From the NCBI GenBank assembly GCA_018697195.1, contig JAGMWU010000063.1:1-64000 (forward strand): a stretch of 64,000 nt of DNA, in the 5' to 3' direction. This document shows, one piece after another, positions 10,401 through 21,744 of the stretch. Each line of letters begins with the position of its first letter. The first letter of the stretch is position 1. The notes beneath the pieces are model-generated. The model was given only the letters and a program-made list of their open reading frames with translations. It was not told the DNA's origin and did no database searches. Made by a program: the position numbers and the translations under genes. Source of the DNA: Certhia americana (Eukaryota > Chordata > Aves > Passeriformes > Certhiidae).

Positions 10401-13400
10401 AATTGACAGAATAAACTGTTTCCCACAGCTACTGTGAAGGGAAATTCTTTGTTTTTCACTGATAGTGAAAGAAACAGTGAAAATTTTTCATTAAACTGAG
10501 AGAAGATGATTAAAATTGGGATGTCTGGAGTCTGTTCTGGGCTGTTGCTCAACTACCATAACCAAATGTAAAGTTGGACACTTGGAGTTTTTTATTGACT
10601 AAATTAGAAAGTGTATGGCTGCCTGACAAAAGGATAGTGAGGTTTAATAAGTGGGAATGTTAAGGGCATCCAAGGGGAATTTGAGAGGGGTCAAAAATTG
10701 GAAATTAGTGCTTGTCCCATGGTTTCTGAAAGTGAAGACCTTGAATCTTAAAACATCAACTCTTATGGGGATTTGGGACATTTATAGCTAAATGCTGCTG
10801 GCAGATTGTAGCTCTGAGCACTCACAGGGAATTGCCTGATAGCAGTTGAGGTGGGTGTTGAAATTTTAGCTTGATTTACTGGAGCTGAAATGAAAATTCC
10901 TTTCTCTCGTTTATGTTTTCCCTAGGGAAGAAGAAGAGGAGGAGCAAGAAGAACTTGGTGGTTTTCAGCTTTTAACAGATGATGAGGCCTTTGCAAGTGA
11001 GGAGGTGTGAACTGATGCTGCCAGGCAGCTGCTGGATAAAATGGATAATTCCATTTATCTTCCTAGGTTTTTAATATATCCATCAAACCAAAGTACCACC
11101 ACTTCCATAACAAGCTACTAAAACATTTTTCAGAGCAAACTTTAGATCATTTAAAAGATCTCTTTAATATAATGATACAGTGAAAAATACAAATCCTCTG
11201 AAATATGCCTGATGTTTTAGTGTCTTGTTAATTGAAGAACAGAAAAATCTGTCATTACAAAGCAATTCACTCTCAGAAATTCCTTATTCCTGAAAACTTT
11301 CTCTTTGACAGGATGAAAAAGGTGAAGATAGTGCTGCTGAAGAAGAAGAAATAAGTGATGAAGAAGAAGAACTGCTGAGACGTAGACCAGGCTTGAAGAA
11401 AAAACTGTAATTATTTTTTTAAATCTTAGTTTACCAGAGAGAATAGAATACTAATAGCACTAGAAATTTAGTTTGGAATTATTCCCTCTCCAGCAGATGT
11501 TTATATGGTCTGGTTTTTTACTTCAGAGCTATCATGTTGCATGAATTTAACTGTGTTGCTTGTGGGTTATAGATGATTTCCATTATCATTTTCATTATAG
11601 ATGGAAATCAAAAAGCCACAATAAAAGCAGTGCAACATTTTTTTTCATCAAAAAAAAAGGGATGCAGGAATATTGTTGCCATTCCTCATGCCTTAAGATC
11701 TTCTAGCAAGTAAAACACTGAGTTGACAGTCATTGCCATCCTCTTTGGAATTTGGTGGATGACAATGATTTGGAGTGGTACAGGTATCAGGTGTGTAACT
11801 GTGCAAGGCTTGGTCATTCCAAAAATTACATGAGAAATTACAATACACCGTTAGGAAATGTGTTGGTTTTATGTCAAAAGATAAATCTTGCTTTCAGAAG
11901 ATTCGTGTGCTGGCTGTTCTGCTCCCAAACTGAACTCTTTCAAACTTTTTTTTCATAGAAAACTACAAGATTTCATGGAGGAGGAGGCAGAGCTGTCAGG
12001 GACTGATGTGGGAAGTGAGGATGAATATGATGGTGAAGACCTGGACGAATATGAAGAAGAGATTATCGATGAGGAGCTCCCAAGTGAAGCAGAACTAGGA
12101 AGCCAAATACAGAAATTCCACATGTCAGTGCCAGTATCAGTAAATCTTTGGGTGTGAGGCCCTGGGGCTGTGGGACAGAACCTGGACTAACCTGTCCCTG
12201 TCTCCTGTGCTGGCAGGAAGGCGATGCTGGACAGTGACAAGCGCCAGCTCCGTCTGTACCAGGAGAGGTACCTGCTGGATGGAGACTTGCACAGCGATGG
12301 CCCGGGCAGGACCAGGAGGTTCAGATGGAAAAACATAGGTGATCTATGATGCAGAGTCAGTAGAGGGGGAGGAAGATGGAAAACAAAGCTGAAGTAACAC
12401 TTAGTGGTCCTCTATAAAGCTAGGAGTAAATTGTGGGGGGACAATTCTGTGTGTTTTTGTTGGTCCTGGGTTTTTTGCCTTGTATGTTCGATTGGTTTTG
12501 GGGGTTTTTATTGCTTTTTGCTAGCCTCCATTTTCAAAATTGATAGCTGACTATCTTGTTTTGTTGCCTAGATTTTGCTTCACAGGTGGACTTGTTCCAG
12601 AGAGATTCAGATAATGAGGAGGAGAATGAAGAGTTTGAGACAGAAGTGAAGTGGAGGAAGGAGAGATTTGAGCGAGAGCAGTGGCTTCGTGAGCAGGTAC
12701 TGGTGAGCTGCTAGAAAAGCTTGCTCAGTCTCTGTATCATTGCTGCATGTGAAATTGCTTATTCCTCAAGTTAAACTTCAGTATTAGGCCAGATCTCTCA
12801 GCTGAATGTGATGCTGTTCATTAATAGAACAAGGATGATGAAGTACCTAAGAAATTGCAATAACCTCTTACAGTAAAAAGTAAATAAAAATTAATTTGCA
12901 TAAAGAAAATTATTACTTAAAATACTGAATGAAAAGTACATTTGTAATATGAATTTTTTTAATTGTCTTCTCTCTGCTGCAGAAGGAAAATAAAGAGCAG
13001 GAAGAGGAGGAGGAAGAAATTGGTGGAGACAGTGAATTCATGAAGCTGGCAAAAAAAGTGACTGCCAAGTCCCTGCAGAAGAAAGGTAAGCTTGATTTTT
13101 TTTGAAGTGATAAGAAGAGAGAAAGAATACAAAAACTGATCTTTCCCCCATGTCTCTGCCAGCCAGCCCAGCAGTGGTGGCACAAGACACAACTCTGTTA
13201 CCCAGGAACCCGTTTGAAGCCTTCAGACCTGCCAGTGACATCCAGGTGGGTACCAATCCTCAAAAACGTCATTTCCCAACACAGCCAAGTCAGCTGCCCC
13301 TGAATTCTGGGCAATCCTGATCTGTGTTGCTTTAATGTGTGAGTAGAGAGTAGATTTTCTCTGAAGAGTAACTTACAAAGCTACCTGCCTTGTTTCCTGA

Positions 13401-13911
13401 GAGTGGTTTAATGCAGCTTTTCTTTGCCTTTCAGATAAAAAATGGGTCACTCTTGAACAGACCTAAAGCTGTCCTTCAGAAGCTGGCAGCAATGTCAGAT
13501 CCTAATCTAAATGCCCCTCGAAATTCAAGGAATTTTGTCTTTCATACACTTTCCCCAGAGAAGAGTGAAGAGGCAAAGGAGAAATCTAAACCTCAGGTAA
13601 AGCTTTGGGTAGCAGATGCTGCCAGTTGTGGAGGTTATTTCAACATACAGGCACCAAAATCTGCCAAGCAATTAAGAGCACTGCTGTCTTAAATATTCCC
13701 TATGTGCTCTCATGCCAAATATTTCTCTCATAACTCAGAATTTAAACTTTTTTTTTTAATATATGTTGTGTATTCTAATGTTTTTGACTGCCCTTAGGTG
13801 AAGAAGAGAAGCCCTTCTGCAGTGATAACATCAGCAGCAAAGCGGCCCAGGATAGAAAGCTCAGAGGAAACCAGTCAAAGCCGAAGCATTTTCCAGTACT
13901 TGGAGAGTTGA
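1410..13911 (+). CDS. CLSPN: Claspin, replication-checkpoint adaptor (25 coding exons)
   Basis: Claspin travels with the replisome and, when phosphorylated, bridges ATR to CHK1 so that CHK1 is activated at stalled forks. The joined exons give about 1346 codons plus a stop, against 1339 in human, with matching exon phases and local similarity throughout. Visible motifs are a beta-TrCP phosphodegron DSGQGS (residues 32-37), a KEN sequence (98-100), a PIP-like VHDYF (333-337), a long Glu-rich run (about 640-672), three CHK1-binding motifs of the form ExxxLCSGxF (918-927, 947-956, 985-994) and a conserved C-terminus ending QYLES. The start codon sits in good context (G at -3 and +4) and begins a 13-residue exon 1 that is unlike the human N-terminus. 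Most of the protein is acidic and low in complexity, as expected for a largely disordered scaffold. No frameshift or in-frame stop was found in any exon. Family identity is certain; individual exon ends are strong GT/AG predictions. Confidence 0.97.
1450..1870 (+). promoter_or_regulatory. CpG-rich CLSPN intron 1 start with ZNF143/THAP11-type sites
   Basis: The CpG island continues into intron 1. At 1740-1760 there is a near-exact ACTACAGCTCCCAGCATGCC element, the motif bound by ZNF143 and THAP11 in many vertebrate promoters. Two partial inverted copies follow: GCACGCTGGGAAGGC near 1784-1798 and GCATGCCGGGAG at 1829-1840. The cluster suggests that part of the promoter activity lies downstream of exon 1. 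Binding is inferred from motif only. Confidence 0.6.
3835..4043 (+). mobile_element. CR1 LINE 3' fragment in CLSPN intron 4
   Basis: About 210 bp with the CR1 order of landmarks: GAGGGTGGGGAGGCCCTGG, CAGGTTGCCCAGA, CCCCATCCCTGGGAG, TCCCTGCCCATGGCAGG and GATGATCTTTAAGGTC, ending near ATCATTCCATG. It is 5'-truncated and on the gene's own strand. Confidence 0.92.
7092..7236 (+). mobile_element. CR1 LINE 3' fragment abutting CLSPN exon 10
   Basis: Contains CCCCATCCCTGGGAGTGTCC, TCCCTACCCATGGCAG and ACTTTAAGGTCTCTTCTAAC. Its 3' end lies only about 17 nt before exon 10 (7254). The TTCTAAC at 7215-7221 is the only good branch-point match in the window expected for this acceptor. Confidence 0.88.
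7340..7452 (+). repeat. CLSPN: GAA/GAG trinucleotide run coding poly-Glu in CLSPN exon 10
   Basis: Within the coding frame, a run of GAA and GAG codons (purest at about 7418-7450, nearly all GAA) encodes an acidic stretch equivalent to the Glu-rich segment of human claspin, but shorter. The purity of the GAA codons makes repeat-length polymorphism likely. Confidence 0.85.
9210..9385 (-). mobile_element. CR1 LINE 3' fragment, antisense, in CLSPN intron 13
   Basis: Starts with the reversed CR1 tail (GGTTTGGGTTGGAAGGAACC), followed by CCTGGGCAGGGACACCTTCC and CCAGGGTGCTCCAAGCC, in the order expected for a minus-strand copy. It ends about 50 bp before exon 14. Confidence 0.92.
9796..10224 (+). 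other. CLSPN: CHK1-binding motif region of claspin
   Basis: Three copies of ExxxLCSGxF are encoded here. The first begins at 9796 and the second near 9883, both in exon 15; the third is in exon 16 and ends near 10224. Their central serines are residues 924, 953 and 991. In the family, phosphorylation of these sites creates the docking surface for the CHK1 kinase domain. The first repeat reads LCSGQF where human has LCTGKF; the other two keep the human core. Confidence 0.9.
12691..12708 (+). promoter_or_regulatory. CLSPN: Two in-frame donor sites at CLSPN exon 21 end
   Basis: The exon can end at CAG|GTACTG (12696) or six bases later at CTG|GTGAGC (12702). Both keep phase 0, and the longer form adds Val-Leu. 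The first has the better exon side and the second the better intron side, so the choice is not decidable from sequence. Confidence 0.6.
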
Positions 13912-15098
13912 ATATTTCTGTTTGGAGCCAAAGGTTGTCTCCTCTTTGCCAGTGCAGTTTTTTTTTTTTTTGCCAATCTGCCAGAAATCACCAGACAGGG
14001 AAACAAATAGGTGCCACCTCATTCACAAGTTCCAGTCGTTTCCAGGCAGTGGTTTTGTGCTTTTGTTTTTTCTCAGTCCTCTGTGGCAAATGGGAGCACA
14101 AAATCCATTCCTGGTTTGGAATGAAATGCTGACTTGGTCTTTCCCAAGCATTAAGGAAACTTTCACTGCTGTGGAGGACATCCTCACAGGAGCTGCAGAG
14201 GTATCAGTTCCACCTGGAAATGCCATTGGTGTGGCAAGGGAATACCTCAGGTGGCTGAAAGCACAACAAAGGAGGAGTTTCTACAGCTTTGGGAGAGAAT
14301 GAAGCAGGCCATGGCAGGACACTTGTTTACACTTGCAGCACAAAGTTTTAGCTGTGGATCCCTCCAGTATCTTATTTTTTTTAAATGTTGAGCACTTATT
14401 AAGCTTAGCCTTTTAAGAAGCTCTAAATTATCCTTGAAATGTTTACTTTGTGGAAAAGTCCCTGTCTCTTCTGAGGCAGTATGAGAAGGGTTTCTTTCCA
14501 AGTTTTTGTTACTGTTGATGTCCTTAAACTTGCAGGTGGATGTGTGTGTGGAGAGCGAGGAATGTGAGAGAAGAAAATGAGGTTTGGGGGGGGGTTATTT
14601 GCATTGGTGGGGGAAGTTGCTGGGGTTGCTTTGGTTTGCCCAACTTCAGGCTGTCTTTAACCACCCATTCTGTTGATTTTGTGGAAGCTGCACTCATCCA
14701 AGAGAAACCATCCATTGCTGAGCAGCCAGTAAGGAAAGGGCTGCTCTAGAATGAGGGAATTCCTAAGGAACCATCATTCACAACTATTCTGAACAGTATG
14801 AGAGAAACCTGAGCCAGAGTCTCCAGCACTCCTGATGTTTCTGATTGCAAGTTGAACGTGTGGAGAGAAGATAATGGTGCCACAGGGTCCTGCTCTAAGA
14901 CTAAACATCTCTGGGACTGAATGTCACATACTTGAGGTGCTGATGCCCTCAGAGAACTAGCTGAGCTGTAAATTTTGTAACATCTTGAGCATACACCTGG
15001 TGTGCTGTGTGTAAAATATTTTATTGTACAGTATGTTATAAAGAATTATGGTACTAATCGAAATGCAATTTTACAATAAAAGCATGGTTTTAATTTTG
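13912..15098 (+). other. CLSPN: CLSPN 3' UTR
   Basis: About 1.2 kb from the stop codon to the first AATAAA. It carries a T run near 13959, a G run near 14585 and no recognisable coding sequence. The assignment rests on the absence of an earlier poly(A) signal. Confidence 0.75.
15075..15080 (+). terminator. CLSPN: CLSPN poly(A) signal
   Basis: AATAAA, preceded by AT-rich sequence containing TTTTATTGTACAGTATG and followed by a G/T-rich stretch. It is the first canonical signal after the stop codon; cleavage is expected about 15-20 nt downstream. Confidence 0.8.
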
Positions 15099-15099
15099 G

Positions 15100-16585
15100 A
15101 GGCAGTTGGAATTAATTTATAGGAATTCACTCAGTTATGTACATGTCTTTGGGTTTTTTTCCCCCAATGTTTTTTTTTTATTTCTATGTGTTTTTTTCAT
15201 TGCTGCCTTTTTTTTTCCTGTGGACACAAGTCAGCCCTTCACTAGGAACAGCTGCAATAATATTGGAATTCAACAAAAACAACCCCTTGTGTTTATTGGA
15301 GTGTGGATTTTCAACTCAAATCTTCCACTTGGGTTTGCATAAAATTCTTGGCCTGAAGAATATGGTTTTTTCCTGCTTTAATAGTTTTGGATTTTTTAGT
15401 TCCTAGACAAAACTTTCTTTATCCTTGTCTTAGGAAGTGTCTATTTCAGTTCACTGCAGCAATCCTAATAGTTAGTGTACCTGGGTTTGGGATGGGAGGT
15501 TTAGGGAAGAGGAATGACTTTTTCTCCTTCATTATCTGACTTTCCTTGAAGGACCACGTAATGAAAATATTTCTGAACACCCACTTAATTTTTTATCAGT
15601 GTTTCACTGTATGAAAGTTATATTAATTCAGCACAGATTTGTTGGGTAAAAACCATTCAAACTCCAAACTTGGGCATTTTCCCTGAATTTTGCTCCTGCT
15701 CTGCCACTAGAGCGCAGCAAGAGAATGTGTTTGCTCTGGCACAGGGGCAAGGCAAAATCATTAAACTGTGTCTTGACTCCAGGGGAAGTTCTTGCAGTTT
15801 TCCATGGTCTGGCATTGCGAGGAATTAAATTTATAGATAACTATAATTGCTATATTTTTGCATTAGAAAGTGGCAGCTTGAAGAGCACCTTTAGAGAGCT
15901 GGCTGAGTCCTGATGGTTTCCTGGCTTCTCCTCAGCACATGCTACTTGCCATAATTATGGCTTTTACTTTGCTTTCCCTGTAGAATTTTCCCTTTAAAAT
16001 ACATTTTCCTTGTTCCAGAGCCAAGGGTAGGAAAATACTGTTGAGCCTGAAAAACTTATAAACTGAAATACATGGAATAGGAAGGTTTCTGGCTGCATTT
16101 CCCCCACAACAACTTTGCAATAGTTCAGGGTTTGTGACTTGCTGCTGGAAGCTCTGCATTGTACCCTAAAAATTCCTCATCAGGGAGCATTTTCCATGCC
16201 AGGGAGTGGGAAGAGGCCAGGGACAGGTTCTGTGGGAGCTGGAATCTCAGTGTGTGCTGAGATTCTGCTGCTCTCATTGTGCCAGACCATCCCCAGAACT
16301 GGGGGCTTGGGCCTGAGCCTCATGTGTCCTTCCCACCTCTGCCCTGCCCTGCTCCCATCCATCTCCTGGCTCCAGCATTTCCAGGGCTGCCCCCCTGCTC
16401 CTGTCTGGCACATTAACACAGCTTTGCCTTCTCATTTTCAGGTATTGATTCAGCTCCCTCCCTCCTGGCATGGACCTGAGGCCGCTGTGCTAACGGGGAG
16501 AAAAATCCTGCCCGTTGCTGCTGGAAGTGCCAAGAGTGGGCTGGGAAGGAGGGAATGGTGAGGGGTGGGGATGAGGATCCTGCAT
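15100..16585. other. Intergenic DNA downstream of CLSPN
   Basis: T-rich for the first 300 bp, then mixed. The only notable site is a CTCF-like motif at 15704. Open frames have no recognisable similarity. Confidence 0.5.
15704..15717 (+). promoter_or_regulatory. CTCF-like motif downstream of CLSPN
   Basis: CCACTAGAGCGCAG fits the CTCF core at 13 of 14 positions, on the same strand as the promoter motif at 1191. It lies about 0.6 kb past the CLSPN poly(A) signal, where an insulator between the gene and the intergenic space would be plausible. Confidence 0.45.
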
Positions 16586-16589
16586 CCAG

Positions 16590-16680
16590 GCATAGCTGCA
16601 GCTCAGCCTGAGCAGAAGCTGCTCAAAGGTTGGACTGAATCCTGGAGGTCTTTTCCAGCCTCAGTGATTCTGTGAACTGG
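16590..16680 (+). mobile_element. CR1 LINE 3' tail fragment
   Basis: GGTTGGACTGAATCCTGGAGG, then TCTTTTCCAGCCTCAGTGATTCTGTGA, is a diverged CR1 terminus. Confidence 0.75.
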
Positions 16681-16689
16681 GGTCTGCAG

Positions 16690-19600
16690 GGCTATCCTGG
16701 GCTGAAGGAAGAGCTGATTCCACTTCTTCCCCTTCCCTCCCTTCTTTCTCCAGTAACTGTGCTTTGGGATAACTCAGAGGAGTTATAGCTGAGAGCTGTG
16801 ATTGGGGATGTTTGGGTTTAACTTCGGTGCAGAAGTGGCTGCAGCCTGAGATTTTCCGAGTTGAGTAGCTCCACTAATAACACCTCTCTGTGCCTTCATT
16901 TTCCTTTCCCACACAGGGGACAGGAGGAATAAAACCCATGGGCTCTGGGGTTGAGCCTGATCCTTGCCTGCACCACAGGAGCCTTGATAAGAGCAGTGCT
17001 GCTAACACACAATGTTACCTGCTGAGTTTGCAGAGAGAATGAGCTTTTGGGAGCCCAAATGACAATGGAAAATTTTAAAAAAAGGTCTTAAAAGCGGAGG
17101 GAGGAGCAACCCTAGGTGTGTGGTAAAGGTTGACATTGCAGACACGTTTATAATCCCAGTTCCTGCCGCTGCGCCACTCCTCGGGGCTCAAGGCACTCAC
17201 TGAATTATGTTTTCTTTCCCTTTTTTGCCAAGAGACTGAAAAGGGGAGAGAGAAAAAAAAACAACTATTTGTTTGTCTTGTCTAATTTAATTTATGTTAT
17301 TTATCAAATAGACAGGTTATTTGGGAAACCAGATGGACCCAGGCTAAAATCATCTGTATTTTCAACATGTGAAAAATTATGTTGGAGTGGACACATGAAA
17401 GGCAGTGTGGGGCAGGTTTGGTGGGCACTTACCATGTGAGCTCTGCACCTCATCTGTCGTGGGCCTCTAATCAGTTGTCCCAGAGCCATTATGAGGGTTA
17501 AAGGACAAAAAGACCCCCAGGCACCCATGGGGGTGTCTTCCAGAGCAGCCATGTCACAATTATTTACCTTCCCTGGCTTTCACTCTGCTCATTGACTGGT
17601 GCATCCCTTCCCCAGGGATGGATGGGGTGGGGTTTGGGGCCTAAATAAATGTTTTAGTTGGGTTTGGAGCAGAGCAGGTGGCAGCTTTTGGACTCTGGTA
17701 TTTTCTCCTTTGGGTTTTCTTGTAGGAAAAGGAAAAACAGAAGATGGAGAGCAGCATGGATGGCTGAAAGGGAATAGATAATGCAAGAAATAAAAAAATA
17801 ATAATTAAAAAAAAGGATAATAAAAGCAAGAGCCCTCTGTTACTAGTAGATTGGACACCCTGATTGCTGCTATATTCCCAAGAGCTGAGCCTGGAGCAGC
17901 CCCCCAACACTGACCTTCCCTGTGCCCCAGGGCAGGACCCCCACAGCTGGGGGTGCTCCTGGCTCTGCAGAGTACAGACAAGCTCGTGGCACAGAAAACA
18001 GCTTGGTGAGACCTGCAGGGTTTAGTGGGTGACCTGTAAAGCAAGTTTCATTCTGTATTAACTATTAGTCATTAATATTAATTCCAGCGCTGTGCGTGCT
18101 CCATGCAGACAGATGTTCAGTCCTTGGGGGTTGTTATTTTCTTTTGTATCATCCAGAAGCCCAATTTAGGGCTGACTCCAACTCTGCTTCTCCAGGCAGC
18201 AGAGATCTAAACCAGCTGTAATTAAAGAAAACGACATAAAAGATTGCAGGGTGTGTGGGGGGGAGTGGGATCAGCAAATCTTACAGCTTTGCAAGAGATT
18301 AATTTTATTTTTAGCTAATATTTTTCTCTGCTCCTCAGGGCTATTTTCATGCAACATGCTCTGTACTGCTTCCCATGCAGTGGCTCATTGATTTTCAATA
18401 TTTGATGGTGTTTGTGCACGTGGCCATGAGGGATTGGTATCTGAGGGGCATGTTCAAGTGTGTCCTTGCACCCTAAAAGCCACCTGTGGTATCCCAGCCT
18501 TCACCTTTGCCACAGGGATGCTGCACAGATCCCAGAGATCCCACTCTATCCTGGCAGGGCTGGCTGTGGCTGCTGTGCCAGGTCAGCCCTGAGATCCCAG
18601 CTGGAGGAGGACACAAGACAGCCCTGCAGCATCTTCCTGCACTGCCCAATTTCCACCTGCCACTTCACAGACACTCGTTTTTGTGCAAGAAGAATAATTA
18701 ACCACCAAGGCTCTAATACCACCTTTCTGGTGGCTCAGGATCCAGAGGTGGCATTTCCACATTCCTACTTTACATGAAGCCTGAAGGAAACCCTCAACCT
18801 TTCTCAAAGAACCACCAGATTAGAGAAAAAATGTTTTTTCCTTCCTTCCTCCTGCTCTTTATTGAGCCTGGACAGGGCAGAGGGACCTAATTGTGCCCCT
18901 TTGCCCCATCCAGAAGTTCAGGAGCTGCCACTTGGGCTGGCTTTTCCCAGTCCCAGCTCCAAGCTGGCACTGTGCTGGAAAGGGACATTGCTGTGGCTCA
19001 TTGAGATGCCCTAAGCCCATGACTGGCAGCGTTGGGGTGCCTCAAGGTGCCTCAATGAGCCTCTCTCAGCAACCTCCCAGTCAAGGACCCACAGAAATGT
19101 TTTGGTCACCCAAGCCGTGGTGCCCACAGCTGGCATTCCCCCCAGGATGCAAATCCCAGCTCTGCCAGGGCCAGCACAGACACTCCAACCAAAGGCAGCA
19201 CCAACCCATCCAGCCACTGCTGTAAGAAGAAAATTAAATCAACAGGCAAATAAACCCTCCAAGTGGTTCCCATTTCGTGTGAAGTGAGGGTGATGCTCAC
19301 GGTGTAAATCTCCGAGTGAGGCATCCAGGATGAGCTCACTGGCAGCACTGGGCTGGTTTTGGTGTCCTTTGCTGCACCTACAGATTTGCTAAGGGTGTGT
19401 CATCTTCAGAGCTGAGATGATGTTAGCCCCAACGTATGATAACATGTCCCAAGGTGTGACTGCAACCAGCCTGGCCCACAGTGGTTGCTCCCTGCATCCC
19501 CTATGCTTTAAATGGAAAAGAAAAGGAAGGAAGGGAAGCTTAGATGGCATTATTGTAGTTGGCAAAGGCCTCTGAACATCTGCAGGGGCAAAGGCAGGGC

Positions 19601-20850
19601 TGGAGGAGCTGGGTACCCCTCAGCCAGAACCCAACTCAAGTTTTGAGGGTTGGGATTTGCCCCAGTGGCTGGGCCTTGCCCATGGCTCCTGCTAAAAGGC
19701 TGTGAGCAACACTGCTGGAGTCTCCAGCTTGAATGGAAACTGGAGACGCCAAACCAAATCCCACTGTGGTGCTGGTGATGGCCCCAGTCTGGTGAGGCTG
19801 GTGGGCTGGCAGGTGAGCCAGGCATTGGATCCACTCCCTAAAGCCACAGCTCCATCCCAAGAGCTGTGTCATAGTGGCCATGAGGTGGTTTTAATTCAAA
19901 GTGCAGGATCTTAAAGTAAAATCCTCACACAAGTTTTGCCAGGACCACTATTGAGGGCACGGGTCTGATGGTGTCTCCCACTGCTCTAGGGGGCCAGCAT
20001 GGTCATCAGTGACGGGGGACAACCAGAAATGGACATTTCTCTCTGCCCTGCCCTGGTCCCCCATGGCCCCCCAGCTCTGGGGTCAGGGCTGGTTGAGCCA
20101 GTGTTGCTGGGAGCCACACGCACATCCTTCAAGGGGAAGAGCCCTGCTCCCAACATCTGCTTGGCGTTTGTCTTTCATTCCCATTCCTGCCCTCCCTCCC
20201 CCTCCACTTTCATCCCTCCATCTGCACGGGCCTAAAAATAGGGCCGTGACCAGACTCAGTCTGTGCCTCATCAGCCTGTTGGGATTTTGGTATGATCCCA
20301 TTTGTGGCCTGACAAGGTGGGGACAGGACCCACCAGTGTCCCTCAGATGCCACTTTCCTGCCACAGGTGCCACAGTGGCTATTCAGGGGTGCTTGCACCC
20401 CTGACTTTTGCCCTGGGCACTGTTCCCTGCTCCCAGCTCAAGATGCTCAATCCTGGGCAATGGGGGACCTCAGGCTGTGCCTCATGTTAGCCCCTGCATG
20501 GCCCCTCTGCTGCACCTGGGGTGGGGATGACACCAACTGCAAAGGTGCCCTGGTGGTAGAGAAAGAGCAGGGAGGTGTCCCCAACCCCTCAGCTCACATA
20601 CTCCCCAAAAGTGCCTGGGGTGTAGTGGACTTACAGAGATACCTTTATCATCTGGCTGGGGCTGCAGCAGAACCTGGTTCTGCCACCTGAGCTGCCTTGG
20701 GTGTCCCCAGGGGCTGCTCCGGGAGTTTCCATGCCTCCTGCTCTCCAGGCAGGTTCATCCCCTCAGCCTCTCTGGAGTGTGGATCAGGATGAGCATCAAT
20801 TTGGCACGTCCTTGTGTCCCCCTGCCTGTTCCCCAAGTTGCTATGAATAA
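16690..20850. other. Intergenic DNA with AT-rich islands
   Basis: No gene recognised. Two AT-rich islands stand out against GC-rich surroundings: 17200-17310 (TAATTTAATTTATG-type sequence) and 18040-18370 (TCATTAATATTAATTCC, TGTAATTAAAG, GATTAATTTTATT). Both hold dense homeodomain-type TAAT cores and are candidate enhancers. The rest is G/C-rich, CCTGC/CAGG-biased sequence with no feature I can name. Confidence 0.45.
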
Positions 20851-21310
20851 ATCATTGTTTTATTAAAGAGAAGCAGCTGCTTTTTTTCTTCTCCATTTTT
20901 TTTTTTTTTTTGACCCCCCATCCGTACCCACGGAGCCCTTTGGCACATGCTCGAACGCTGAAGCCCCATTGAGGGCCCCCAGAGCATAGCAATTGATACA
21001 CAGAGATCCCCAAATCCTATTCAGGCCCCGCTTTTCTGCACGAGCAGCCTCTAAACAGCTCATTCACTGCTCTTTTTGTCGCCGGGGTTAAGTGGTTAAG
21101 TGTGTGTGGATCCCATAAAAGGCCTTTACTCCATGAAAAGCTATATTTACATTGTAATCACCAAAGAACTGTTTAGGCAGTCAATAGCGGGGCAGCGGCG
21201 GCGGGGGCTCGGCGGCGTGTCCCTCACCTCTCCCGCTGAGCCCCCCGGAGCACGACTTTTGTGGGATTACGTTCCCCCTCGCCAGCTGCCGGGGGCCGCA
21301 GGAGCCGCCG
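20851..21310. promoter_or_regulatory. Candidate conserved noncoding element
   Basis: A poly-T run (about 20894-20911) is followed by TTAAGTGGTTAAGTGTG and, at 21141-21162, TATTTACATTGTAATCACC, which joins a forkhead-like core to a homeodomain core, then a short CpG-rich stretch. The AT-rich composition with intact factor motifs is what deeply conserved elements look like in this context; conservation itself was not tested. Confidence 0.35.
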
Positions 21311-21384
21311 CTCTTTGTCTCAGCTCAGGCTCCTAAAGCAGCATCCTGCATCCCGGTCCCTCCGGCAGGGACAGCGCCCCGGAG

Positions 21385-21740
21385 TCCCGCTCAGCCTGCG
21401 ATGAACCTGGTGGGATGGCGATTTCTGGGTGAACTGTGTCCTGGGTGGGCTGGTGCTAGAGTATTTGTGGCCACGAAAGCACCTTGAGCTCATCCCATCA
21501 TCACTGGAAGAATTAGGCTGGATATCAGAAGGTTCTTCCCCCAGAAGGTGGTGAGGCACTGCCCAGGCTCCCCAGGGAAAGGAGACAACACTAAAGCTGC
21601 CAGAGCTCCAGGAGAGTTTGGACAATGCTCTCAGGCACAGGGTGGGGTTGTTGGGGTGTCGGGGCAGGACCAGGAGTTGGACTCAATGATTCTTGTGAAT
21701 CCTTTCCAACTCAGGGTATTCCATGATTCTCTTCTGTGAT
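21385..21740 (+). mobile_element. CR1-type repeat, longer copy A
   Basis: The 3' part is clear CR1 (CTGCCAGAGCTCCAGGAG, GGAGTTGGACTCAATGATTC, CCTTTCCAACTCAGGGTATT). The 5' part, beginning near GATGAACCTGGTGGGATGG, aligns with the same part of the copy at 26347, so the repeat unit is at least 340 bp. Confidence 0.85.
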
Positions 21741-21744
21741 TAAA

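Larger units (their letters stand above)
1410..13911 (+). other. CLSPN: CLSPN exon map
   Basis: Coding exons read from GT/AG signals and phase continuity: 1410-1448, 2200-2329, 2830-3284, 3600-3764, 4369-4458, 4671-4743, 5000-5108, 5635-6188, 6633-6824, 7254-7462, 7826-8028, 8186-8250, 8656-8861, 9439-9599, 9696-9922, 10120-10234, 10926-11004, 11312-11406, 11959-12123, 12217-12338, 12572-12696 (or to 12702), 12983-13085, 13163-13245, 13435-13596, 13798-13911. Lengths sum to 4041 nt with the shorter exon 21. The exon 19 donor is GTCAGT at 12124, chosen because it alone restores the HMK junction with exon 20. Confidence 0.92.
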
